Below are positions 12,801 to 22,324 of a DNA stretch of 64,000 nt, one piece after another (position 1 is the stretch's first letter; the number at the start of each line of letters is the position of its first letter). The stretch covers positions 267,340 through 331,339 of the forward strand of contig NW_005434634.1 in the NCBI RefSeq assembly GCF_000315625.1, in the 5' to 3' direction. The translations under genes and the position numbers were made by a program. This DNA is from Guillardia theta CCMP2712 (taxonomy: Eukaryota > Cryptophyceae > Pyrenomonadales > Geminigeraceae). Below the pieces are notes generated by a model that saw only the letters and a list, made by a program, of their open reading frames with translations, had not been told where the DNA came from and made no database searches.

Positions 12801-15185
12801 AATGTCCAGTGGATGTCAAGGAAGGGTTCTTGGTCTACTTGATCTGGTTTGCAAGCTACGCGTTTGTGGTGCTTGTGATTATCTGGATCTACCTCATCGA
12901 CTTGAACTCCTACTTCATCATGTTGACTTTCTGGCAGACTGCTGCTCTGCTCGTCGAGTTCCGCATTGCCTGGCCTCAACAAGTTCTTTCCCTGCTCAGC
13001 TTGTACTCCATCTCAAACCTCAACATCATGGCCGTCCCTTGGATGTGCTTCTTCAACTGGCAGCCCAACTTTCTTCAGAGGTGGATCCTGACAAACCTGG
13101 TTCTCTTCGGCGTCGTGTCCATGCGTGTCTTGTTGTGGATCTTGCCATTCCTGATCTTGCCTCCAAAGATGAAAACAGTGTTCGATTGCTTGGTCAGAGT
13201 CTTCACACGAAAATCCAATAGGAGGAACTACGAGGACCATGCAACTCAGAAGAAAGACGGGGAAGGAGAAGGACAAGGAGAAGGAGAGGGAGAGGAGGGC
13301 GATGTAGAAATGGAGCAGGCGGAAGGTGGGGCCGAGGATGGTGAAGATGGGCAGACGGCGACTCGGAAAGAAGCGTTTCTGATCAGCAGGTCAGAGGACC
13401 AGGACAGCCAGCATGTTCCAGATGAGATCACTCCGATCGAAGCGTTCGATGAATCGTCAGCTGATTGGGTTCAGACCCCATCGAGAAAGAATCGCCGGAA
13501 GGAAGGATGGACTGAGTACAGTGTGCATAATGTTTACCAGACGCATATCCCAAAGATGATCAGAAAGCAAGAGAAACATCCCAACTCATGGATCGACTTC
13601 TCGGTTCCATCGACAGCAGTAGATTGGAGGATGAGGAAGAAATACTTTGACATGGCATGGAGGGAGGCTGTGGCAGTCTTGAATCTGCTGTACATCATGG
13701 GATCTGTGAAGACGCTAGAGGTAAAGTACTACTTGTTTGCGCGCTTCTGATGTGATGCCAGGCTTTCAAATGGACTTACTGGACATCCAAGATTGCTCTT
13801 CTAGATGCAGATCCCAGTGTGCAACCGTTTGATACACAACACACGGCAGTGTTCTCCCTAGCTCTCATCGTACTTCCCATCACGGTTTTCGGACCCGTCA
13901 TCAACTTTGTTCTCCTGTACATCGGACATCGGCTGAGAATGTTGGATGACCCGAGCTTCCGCATTAGGTTCGGGTTCCTGCTGGATCCGTTTGAGAGGAG
14001 ATTTTGGTACTGGAACTTGGTAGTGTCCCTCCGAAAGATGATCTTCGTCTTGTCGCTTGTGTTTTTACAGCACAATCTCTTCCTTCAGAAGTTTTTTCCT
14101 CTCCTTGCAGTTTGCATCAACTTCATCTTAAACATCGTTTTCAGACCCTACAATCTGGAAAGGAACAACCTGCTGGAAAATTTCCTGCTCCTGATCTTGA
14201 TGCTGCTGCTCCTACTCGGCATGATCAGCCCGATAGACATCGCGCTGTATCATGATACCAATGGCAGGAATGATCCTGGTCCATATGAAACAAAGATCAT
14301 TTTGGTCACCATTGCAGCTCAGTTTCTCGTTCAAGTCGTTTCTATCAGATGTATCATATCTGAGGTCGTGGAGGCGCAACTGCGAATGCCGCTGTGGGCT
14401 AGAGCTCCCCTGATGATTATCCTTGCAGCGCTCTCATCCCTGAAAGGACTAGTCAGTATGACAAAGATCATGTCAGCATACATCTTGAAACCAACGTCAG
14501 ACCCCGAGGAAGTGAAGGATTCCAAACCTGCCAAGTTACACTACAAGGCAAGTGACGAGGGCCAGGTGATCACTGGTGATCACTACGCCGACATCTGGTG
14601 GCAGAAGTTGTTCAAGATGCGCAAGACAAAGGACGCGCTGAGCAACGACGCCTTCCGTGTCAAGAAGTTAAAGGAGGTGCATTGGCTTCAGAACAGATTC
14701 ACCATTCGCAAGCGAGCCTTCCACCTGGAGAGAAGGATGGAGCAAATATATCAGATCGACAGCAAGTCCATGCAGATCCTGCGGTTGGAACGCGAGCTCT
14801 CAGAAGCCCTCGATGCAGCCATCGCTTACGCGCGTCGAGAGGAGGGCGAGTATGCTGATCAGATGTACGACCTGGAGACGGAGCATGAAATTCTTTGCAA
14901 AGATTACGAGGAGGCTAAGAGGAAGTATGACGAAGAAGCTGAGAGACTGAGCGAGATCGAAGATGAAACCAACTTCTACCAAGCTCAGTTGGATGCTAAC
15001 ATAAGGAAGGTTGGTCAAAGTGAGGAGTGGAAGGGGAAGTTTCTTAGTGAAAAGGTGAGTCTCGATCCCTGGCCTCTCACTCTCTTACACTCGCACAGGC
15101 AAAGCGTGAGAGACTGGAGCAAGAGATTGTTGATTTACAAGCTCAAATCAATCAGATTAATCTGGCAGGCCCCAAGGAAGACTGA
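3854..15185 (+). CDS. Giant secretory-pathway membrane protein: LamG, ankyrin-like block, GCC2/GCC3 Cys-rich repeats, multi-pass C-terminus, coiled coil
   Basis: Plus-strand gene of at least eight exons coding for about 3,500 residues. ATG 3854 opens a signal peptide (…VILSLLSLSALIPGSAQ). Exons at about 4065-4215, 4359-4900 and 5131-7219 follow. A LamG/concanavalin-like domain (GFAMRFDGIDDFI … IDDVRIYNF) lies at about 5460-6480, and a second partial one (LYWPFDDSF) near 6600-6800. The intron at 7220-7266 splices cleanly into a 6.4-kb exon. That exon carries many N-glycosylation sequons, an ankyrin-like block at about 8566-8830, a cadherin/tandem-type sheet motif (FNGLDSFSFYARN) near 11120, and at least four ephrin-receptor-like GCC2/GCC3 repeats at 11630-12060 (CAPGYFKAQ, CPPGKFTSQG). 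Hydrophobic helices lie at 12820-13180 and, after the intron at 13721-13764, at 13830-14480. The cytosolic tail is a coiled coil. The last intron is 15055-15098 and the stop is 15183-15185. It is probably a surface receptor or channel-like protein; the ligand is unknown. Small exons before 5131 are uncertain. Confidence 0.8.
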
Positions 15186-15197
15186 CTTGCTCGACCT

Positions 15198-18100
15198 TCA
15201 GCGCTGCGGGTCGACGGTCGTCTGCATGAGGCCAACCACATGAGCGAGCACACCTGACAGGATGTCAACACAAGCAGCAGCAACCCACTGCCATCCTTAC
15301 TGGTTGCCAGGGCTCCCGGCGTTCTCTTGTTGGCGCTGCTGCGAGTAATGCGCTTAGCGCCCATTGTGAAGGGCGTGCGATGCAGGTGGTATCCTCCCTC
15401 GAGCATCGAGATGATTCTCCCCTGCGTTGCAACTTGTCACGGGCGATGGCGAGGGGAAGGATACAAGGTACCTCACTGTACCGATCTGCTATCTCGCCAA
15501 CCCGAAGCGTGAACCACTTGAAGTCTTCTTCTGTCAGCTGCAGCCCTCCGTCGTTACCCAGCACGTCCTCAGCATGCCCGTCAAAGCCCGAGGAGAGGAA
15601 GATGAGGTTGGGTCGGAACGCGGCGAGGTGGGGGAGCATCTGGTTAGCTGCAATCTCTCGGAATCGATTTGATTCGGTTCCCCGGGGGAGAGGGATCGAC
15701 AAGATGTTCGGGTTGCCGTCCACCACCCCTACTTGTCGGCTGTCAGGGTAGAACCCGTCGTCCTGCAAGTGGATGGAGGCAAAGAACACCTAGCGGGCAG
15801 TCAGAGGGAGGGGTCGGGCCAGTCAAACTGCTCACGTTCTCGGGGTCCGTCTCGTCGAGCCAGGGCTTGTAAGATAGAGTGCTGAACTGCACGCCGAACC
15901 TTAAAGGAGGAACATCAGACTGCAGACTCTTCAGTCACACGTTTACCCGGCGTTACGCAGCCGATAGCGAGGCCGAAGGTTCATGACGCAGGCAGCCGTC
16001 CCGTCGCCATAATGAGCATCGAAGTCTATGATGGCAATTCGCTGTAGAATCCCCTTGTAATTGTACCTGTGAGATAAAGAGTGACTGACAGTGACAGCCT
16101 TGCTTCACGGCGCCAACCTCGCATACGCTGCTGCGATCGCAACCGAGTTGAGCAGGCAAAACCCCTGGGAGGGAGACAAGCGCCCTGCATCATCTGCCAC
16201 CTGACCCGACGGTCCAGCATGGTGCCCAGGAGGACGGCAGGGCACAAACACCCTCTTTGGCCCTCCTATCTGCATCACCCGATCTACAGCATAGCAACCT
16301 GCTCCTGCACAGACGGCGGCAGCATGGAAGGACGAGCTGCAGATGTTCGTCTCCTGTACTTCATGGTCAACCACTCCAAGGCCGAGAGATAAGTCACCCC
16401 GTCTCCGAGCTCAGCAACCATCCCCGAAGTCAACGTAGAGCACTTTCCCTGTAGCTCGCACACATACTCCCAGCTGCGCGAGGTCATCAAATGTTGAGGA
16501 TGAGGAAGAGAAGAGGAGAGAGCGGAGGAGAGAGGAAGAAGAAGAGAAGGAAAGAGGGCGAAGAGGAGAAGGGGAAGGAGTAGCAAGACTTTACTCGTGT
16601 ACACGCAGGATGTCTGCCATCGGCGCTTCCAAGTTCCATTGCTCCCACAGGAGATGATCGCGCAGCGGATGCTGAGACGAATTTGAGTCTCTTCTCTTCA
16701 CTCTTGTCCCATGCCCTCAAAGCTCACCTGTGAGAGGACTCCTCCTTCCCCGATGAGCACGTCCATCCTCTCCTCGGCCTCCTGGTGATCTTTCTTGACG
16801 CGATGCATCTGAAACGCCCCGCTGCTCGCAGAGGTCAAGGTCAAGCTCCCATCCTCCTCCTCCTCCTCATTCTCTTCCTCGTCCTCGTCCTCCTCCCTCA
16901 CCTGTAGACAATCAGGACCTGTGGCTGGTAGCTGCTGTCTTGTGGATGCTTCTCCGTAGTCATAAGAATCTCCTTCTCGTCCAAGTGCTTGCTATGAGGG
17001 AGGCTCGACGATAAGTGGCCGATGGCTTTGGTCACCACGTTCAGCCCCTGGGTGACATGGTCTAGTTTCCAGGACATGACCTGCAGGGCCTCCTGATCCA
17101 CCAGCTGGGAGTTGGGGCCCTTGGGAGGAGGATAAACACTTTCTCGTTGAAGCTCCTGCTGCTGTAGGTAGGCAGAGCTCCTGCTTCTGAGCATCGCCAC
17201 GTCTTCCCCTGGTCTGATCTGCTCCCCTCGTGCAAACGAGTACTCTTTCGGAGGGAGGCTGGGATGCATGCTGCTGAACGTGTAGCGCTTGTCCGGGTCC
17301 GAGGCCTCATACCTCCTCCCAACCACGTCGCTCCCCTGCCTGTAGCTCTCCTCCTGCAGATGGATGTCTGCTCGCCTTGCGAGGGGATCGTCGATTCCAG
17401 CAGGAGGGGCATGAAAAGTCTTGGGGGGAGAAGCCATGCTATCGGCACCATAGATCCGCTTGCTGTACTGCGGTGATATGTCAGTGTACGGCACACTGGC
17501 CATCTTGGCAGCAGCTGCTGATTGAATGCTGGCGGCAAGCTGGGGATCATGGAGCTTCATGCTCGCTTCTTGCGAGGGAGTAGCAAACTCTTGGTAACCC
17601 TCGTACACAGCGTTGGAAGGCAGCTTGCTGTCCTCCTGATATCTGCTCCTCTCCTGCTGATACCCCTTCCTGTAGGAAGGAAACGAGGTTTTCATCCTTG
17701 GGCTCGACGACTTCCCTCGTTGAAATTCTTGCTGCTGCCCATGCATGCTCGAAAGAACCTCCGCCTGCTGGCTGTTTGCTTGCGGGGCTGCTGTGCTGGG
17801 CGGTTGTTTCTGGCCAGTAGAGGATGACAGTTTCTCAACGAGCTGGAGGAGACGCTGAGCTTCCTGTGGAACCTCCCGACCTTCGCCGGTCTCCCCTGAC
17901 TTTGACTGACCCGTCTGGGAGATGAAGGGCTGGATGTAGGACAGCGGATCCTGAGGAGCAAGACCGGACAAGAAGTAGTTCACCCTGCCCTTGAGCTTTT
18001 CTACAGATTCCCTGGACCCAGTGATCACAATCGACAACTTGTCATCGCCTCCATCCTCCACATTCTCAGCATCCTTGCTGCTGTTTTGTGACTGAGGGCT

Positions 18101-19703
18101 CCACGAGGGGATGTAGATGTGCGATCGCAACATCTTTGCCTGTGCTTATCATCAAACGTGCATTGCGCTTGTTCGAACTTTCACCTCATGGCACAGCAGT
18201 CGCGCATTCTTACCGTGAGTTCCTATGACCAGACCCACCTTCGACCTGGACACAGGAACTTCAACTCGGACCTGGTCTCCTATCAACCCAGTCATCTCCA
18301 AGTAAATCACCATTGCAGGATCAGTACGGTGCGATTGGATGGCCGGGAGAGCAGGTTGAGGAGCAACGGCAGGACCGGGAGGAGGAGAGGTTGCCAGCGA
18401 GTTGTTTGACTCTGTATATACATTCAGGTCACTTGGGGGAGGAAAGAGGAACAACAACCGTCGGAACTGGACTTGTGATGAATTTCTGCTGGACTAGAAC
18501 GAGCGAGGAAAGCCTCATATCCTCCCTCTGTCAAGGTGTCAAGCACCTGCCAAGTGAACTCAGGACGGGAAGTGTACTGGATAATTGACACGAAGGGGCA
18601 GATTAGCAGGAGAAGTCTTGTAGGGGATTGCTGGGACGGTGAGAGGAGAGATTCGACACGCGAATGGAAAGGGAGAGGGAGAGAGAAGAGCGGGAGATAG
18701 GGAGAGAGGGGGAGGGGGGGAAGGGGGGGAGGAGAGAGAGAGAGAAGGGGGAGGCAAGCAAGTGAAACATGAGACCGGAGGAGCTGGGAGGGGTTGGAGA
18801 AGACATGGGATCTAGATGGGTATACATAGCTCAATGTAAGGGTCTCAGCTCCTTTCTTGGATGATGCGCTTCGTTTCATACGACTGCCATTGATCCAGAC
18901 CGAGCAGCAGAATTGGATAAGTTCGTGGGGTAGTCCGACGCGAGAAACCTCAACTTTGGGCTGGATGCAAGCACGGGTAAGGAAGGAGAAAAATGGGAAA
19001 TGGAGACGGGAGACGGGGAGGTACAGTAGAGACTTGCAATATGAGAGTGGAGGGATGGTTCGAAGGGAGTGAATGAGATGAACAAACTCACATCAGAAAG
19101 CGAGTTCGCCCTGCAGTATGACTGAATCCCTTCGAAGAGCTCCGAGGAACTTCGTGGGTTTATTGATTGCGCGCGAGGGGTACCAGTACCCGGCCCTTGA
19201 GCCCCCGTGTCGTTGGGACCCGACAAGATCTGTAGCAGACGGCTCTGATTCACCATCGTTGCATCCTGCGTTCCATTGAGTTGCTCCTCCCTCCCATCGC
19301 CGGCACTCGAGCTTTCATCTCCGTCGTCCACGTTGAGGAACAACTTTGCAGCGGGAGAAAGCTTCAGCCTGTCGTCGATCTTCTGCTCCTTGTCAGCTAC
19401 AGAGGCAGTTGACCTCTCCTTCTGTCCTCCCTCTCCAGCCGGGTCGGTTGACTCTTCGCTATCCATCGAGCTCAGGTCGTCATAGAAGTCGCCTCGAGAT
19501 TTGCGAGGAAGACCCCCTCCTCCCCGCATGTGCAGCAGCAGAGGGTCCCTGTACCGACCAGCGGATAGGCTCGACAGGAGCTGAGCTTCTCTGAAGCAGC
19601 ATCTCCCTGCTATGCTACCTCCTCCTCCTCCTCCTCCTCCTTCCCCTGCCCCCGCCCCCGCCATTGCGAGCATTGTCGCCAGCATACATTGCGCCCATTG
19701 CAT
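15198..19703 (-). CDS. KH domain-class II histone deacetylase fusion
   Basis: Minus-strand gene of about 13 exons, ATG 19703 (Gly-rich N-terminus) to TGA 15198-15200. Exon 19092-19703 joins 18576 in phase (…SLSD|YTSRPEF). Exon 18185-18411 carries the first half of a KH domain (VPVSRSKVGLVIGTHGKN, GxxG = GTHG). Exon 16902-18139 holds its second half (KMLRSHIYIPSW … LSIVITGSRESVEKL) and a long Gln/Ser-rich linker. That exon ends …QVLIVY, which is already the first strand of the deacetylase fold. The next exons read HRVKKDHQEAEER, ADILRVHDWEYVCEL, VPCRPPGHHAGPSG, GFCLLNSVAIAAAYA, IIDFDAHYGDG, FASIHLQDDGFYP, LSSGFDGHAEDVLG, ISMLEGGY and SVLAHVVGLMQ. Zinc ligands (DAH and the D of GFDGH), the HH pair and the catalytic Tyr of EGGY are all present, so it should be active. 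It removes acetyl (or acyl) groups from lysine; the KH domain should bind single-stranded RNA or DNA. Confidence 0.75.
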
Positions 19704-19810
19704 TCGGCCCCCGGAAACCCATGGGGCACAAGCTGAAAACTACCTCAACTTGTCGTATACAACTTTACTGCCCCATACCCTCCGCCTCAGTTGGCGTCAA
19801 TGGCAGAAGG
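19704..19810. promoter_or_regulatory. 107-bp divergent intergenic spacer (bidirectional promoter)
   Basis: The KH-HDAC gene (ATG at 19703, minus) and the DUF1647 gene (ATG at 19811, plus) start back to back with only 107 bp between start codons. If the alternative plus-strand ATG at 19721 is used, the gap is 17 bp. No TATA box is evident. Confidence 0.5.
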
Positions 19811-21329
19811 ATGAGCAGGAGAGGAAGGGCGGCAGTGCCGCTGCTGCTGCTGCTGCTCATGTGCTACTTTGTGCCATGCTCGACGAGCAAGGAGCAGGAA
19901 CGAGATCAGGCGGCGCAGAGCTCCAGACTGTTGAGAGAGTCGCTGCGAGCTGAGGCAGAGGGCAGGTTGAACGATGCCATCGCCTTGGCTGCAAAGATGC
20001 CGCAAGATGTTTTCGCGGTGTTCAGACAGGGGAAACTGATGATGAAGAAAGGAGACTTCAGAGCAGCACATGCTGCGTTCTCTGCCGTAGAACAGGTAGA
20101 GCCCTCCTTTCCTTCCTTGCTCAGCCACATCGCTTTCTTGTACTTCAAGGTACAGGAGATGAAGGCAAGCATCGCCTATTGTTTGAAAGCGCTTCAAGTT
20201 TCTCCCCTTGATCTGCGTGCAAACAGCATCTTGAAGAGGATTTTGAGAGCACCTGGTCCTTTTCCGCTCGAGGTGCAAGAGGTGCAGAGGCAGTCTCAAA
20301 ACGCCATATTACAATCCCACCTCCGAGGTGGCTTCGTTCATCAGCATGAAAGAATGCAGAGTAAAGTTACAGACATCTCCTACAATGGTAAATGAATCTA
20401 TAAGAGGACACTATTGTTGCATGACGATCATGTTTGCAGGTAAACAAGTGCGGCTGGTGTCTTCTGCTAATTCTCTTTATTTCCAATGCCTCGCAAACCT
20501 CGTTGGATCCATTCAGCTCCGAGAGCCGAACTTGAACATCACTATCTACGACATGGGATTCGATGAGCTGGAGAGTATGGTTGTCAGCGACTGGAAAAAT
20601 GTTCAACTCGTTCGATTCCCCTTTGAAAGCTACCCTCCGCATGTCCGAAACCTGAGGAACTATGCTTGGAAGCCCTTGGTGTATCGTGAAGCGCTCATGA
20701 GAGATTCGATGATCCTGTATCAGGTCTGTCTTGCAGACTCTTCTCCAGCCTCGAGCTCTCTGACGAACCCTTGATAGGATGCTGGACAGGAGCTCTGGCA
20801 ACCTGTCGGTCTCATCGAGGACATCATAGCCAGAGATGGTTATTTCTTCGTCATGCAGGGTGAGAAGACCTTGCCGGAAAAGATACATCCTGCGAGCATG
20901 CAGTTTCTGGGGTTCGAGGCCAACGATTTGCGTGGGAAGGATATGTGCGCTGGCGGCATTCAGGGGTACATGAACACGAGCCGTGCAGTACAGGAGGTGC
21001 TGGGAAGCACAATCAAATGCGCCCTCGATGAAGACTGTATCGCCCCGAAGAAAGCTGATCAGTCGAACCATCGTTTTGACCAGGCCATCTTCTCCATGTT
21101 CATGTCAAGACACTTATACAGGTTGAGAAGTGTTGACTTCACTATCACCGTTGACAACCTGCCCAGGTGCCACTGCTCATGGATCTTTCGAGCGTATTTG
21201 GAAACTGCGCGATTGAAGGAAGCAGATGTATTCGATGTCCGTGACGGATTTGGACATTTCTATCCTCTTCTCTTCTCAAGGAGATGCGGGAGCAATCAAA
21301 GCTACTTCCCAATTTTCCGACACATGTAA
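19811..21329 (+). CDS. Secretory TPR-like protein with DUF1647 glycosyltransferase-fold domain
   Basis: Three plus-strand exons. ATG 19811 gives a classical signal peptide or signal anchor (MSRRGRAAVPLLLLLLMCYF). An in-frame ATG at 19721 exists but would bury it. The first exon has helical TPR-like repeats (AFSAVEQVEPSFPSLL…, SIAYCLKALQVSPLDLRA). Intron 1 (20388-20440) and intron 2 (20723-20777) keep the frame. The second half matches the DUF1647 pattern: ITIYDMGFDELE, VRFPFESYPPHVRNL, YAWKPLVYREAL and, across intron 2, ILYQDAGQELW. DAG corresponds to the donor/metal site of GT-A glycosyltransferases. It is then followed by a Cys-containing C-terminus ending at TAA 21329. It probably acts in the Golgi or ER lumen on an unknown acceptor. 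It shares a short promoter with the KH-HDAC gene. Confidence 0.65.
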
Positions 21330-21452
21330 ATTAATTTCCGCTGATCGCATGTATTCAATGTGAATGCCAAGGCTCTTCGATGTTAGTGTCGCCATCTCGG
21401 CTTTCATGATGTCACTATGCGCATTTCTCTAGAGTTGTCGTCACTTAGGGTG

Positions 21453-21990
21453 TCACTTGCGGTTCTCCATAACGTGCTTTAGCTTCTTCCCTGTGTTCAT
21501 CTGATCCCATGCGTAATCCACCATTCCACTCAAGAAGATGGAGCAAACAATAAGAGGAAACGCCACCATCGCCCCAGTGATGGTGCCCCGCCTCCATGAC
21601 GTCTGGTAGCCTGGTTGAGGGCCTTGTGCCCAGCTCGACTCCCATGATGCTCCGCTCCTGCTGCGCCATGCCCCAGCAGCACGCGTTGCTTGAGAAGCAG
21701 ACATTCCTGAGTGATAGCCGTACATAGATCTGCTGTCATACTCCTTCCTCTTCAGCGGATCTCCCAACACCTTCTCGCAATGTCAAATCGGGAAGCAAAG
21801 GCGCATGATCGTGCTTGAGATTTACCTCATACGCAGCATTCACTTCCTTGAACCTAACCTCCGCTGTCTTGCGTTGGTCCTCAGGAGCAACGTCTGGATG
21901 AAACTTCTGCGCGGCTTGTAGATAAGCTTTCTTGACTTCTTGCTGAGTTGCGTTCTTTGCAACACCCAAGATAGAGTAGTACTCCATCAT
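21453..21990 (-). CDS. Small membrane-anchored J-domain protein (DnaJ)
   Basis: Two minus-strand exons. ATG 21990 starts the J domain almost at residue 1 ([20 protein letters not shown]), followed by the HPD motif ([11 protein letters not shown]). The exon ends …VNAAYE at a GTAAAT donor. The second exon continues [12 protein letters not shown], completing the domain. Then come a Ser/Gly/Trp-rich linker and one membrane helix ([20 protein letters not shown]) with a short basic tail. The total is about 160 residues. J proteins stimulate Hsp70 ATPase. The single C-terminal helix would hold the J domain at a membrane, with the organelle unknown and no targeting signal visible. Confidence 0.85.
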
Positions 21991-22194
21991 TTGCTGGTAG
22001 ACGTCCCTGATGAGACCAATTCGTGGATATGTTGTGTTACAACTCTATCAATCACAGTATCTTCCTCTTTTCTTATATCTTCTAAGGCTGTCCACTTAGC
22101 TCATGAATGTTTCCTCTCCTCTTTTCGCCCGCACCAGCATTCACAAACCTCGCGGCATGGCGTCTTGGAAGGTGTCAGAATTATAGTAAAGTGG

Positions 22195-22255
22195 CACGGA
22201 GTCCGGGCCCGGCGCCGGGCCCGGGCCGCGAGCCTCCGCTCACGTCAGACTTTGC
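22195..22255. promoter_or_regulatory. GC-rich palindromic island upstream of the J-protein gene
   Basis: The sequence is dominated by CCGGGCCC and GGCGCC palindromes, about 200 bp upstream of the J-protein ATG and 70 bp beyond the 3' end of the transporter gene. It resembles the other GC islands in this window. Confidence 0.35.
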
Positions 22256-22324
22256 GCGGACTGAAAGGACTCAGTCTTTTAATACTGATGACAACTGAGA
22301 CTCTACTTAGTTACATGCCAGGAC

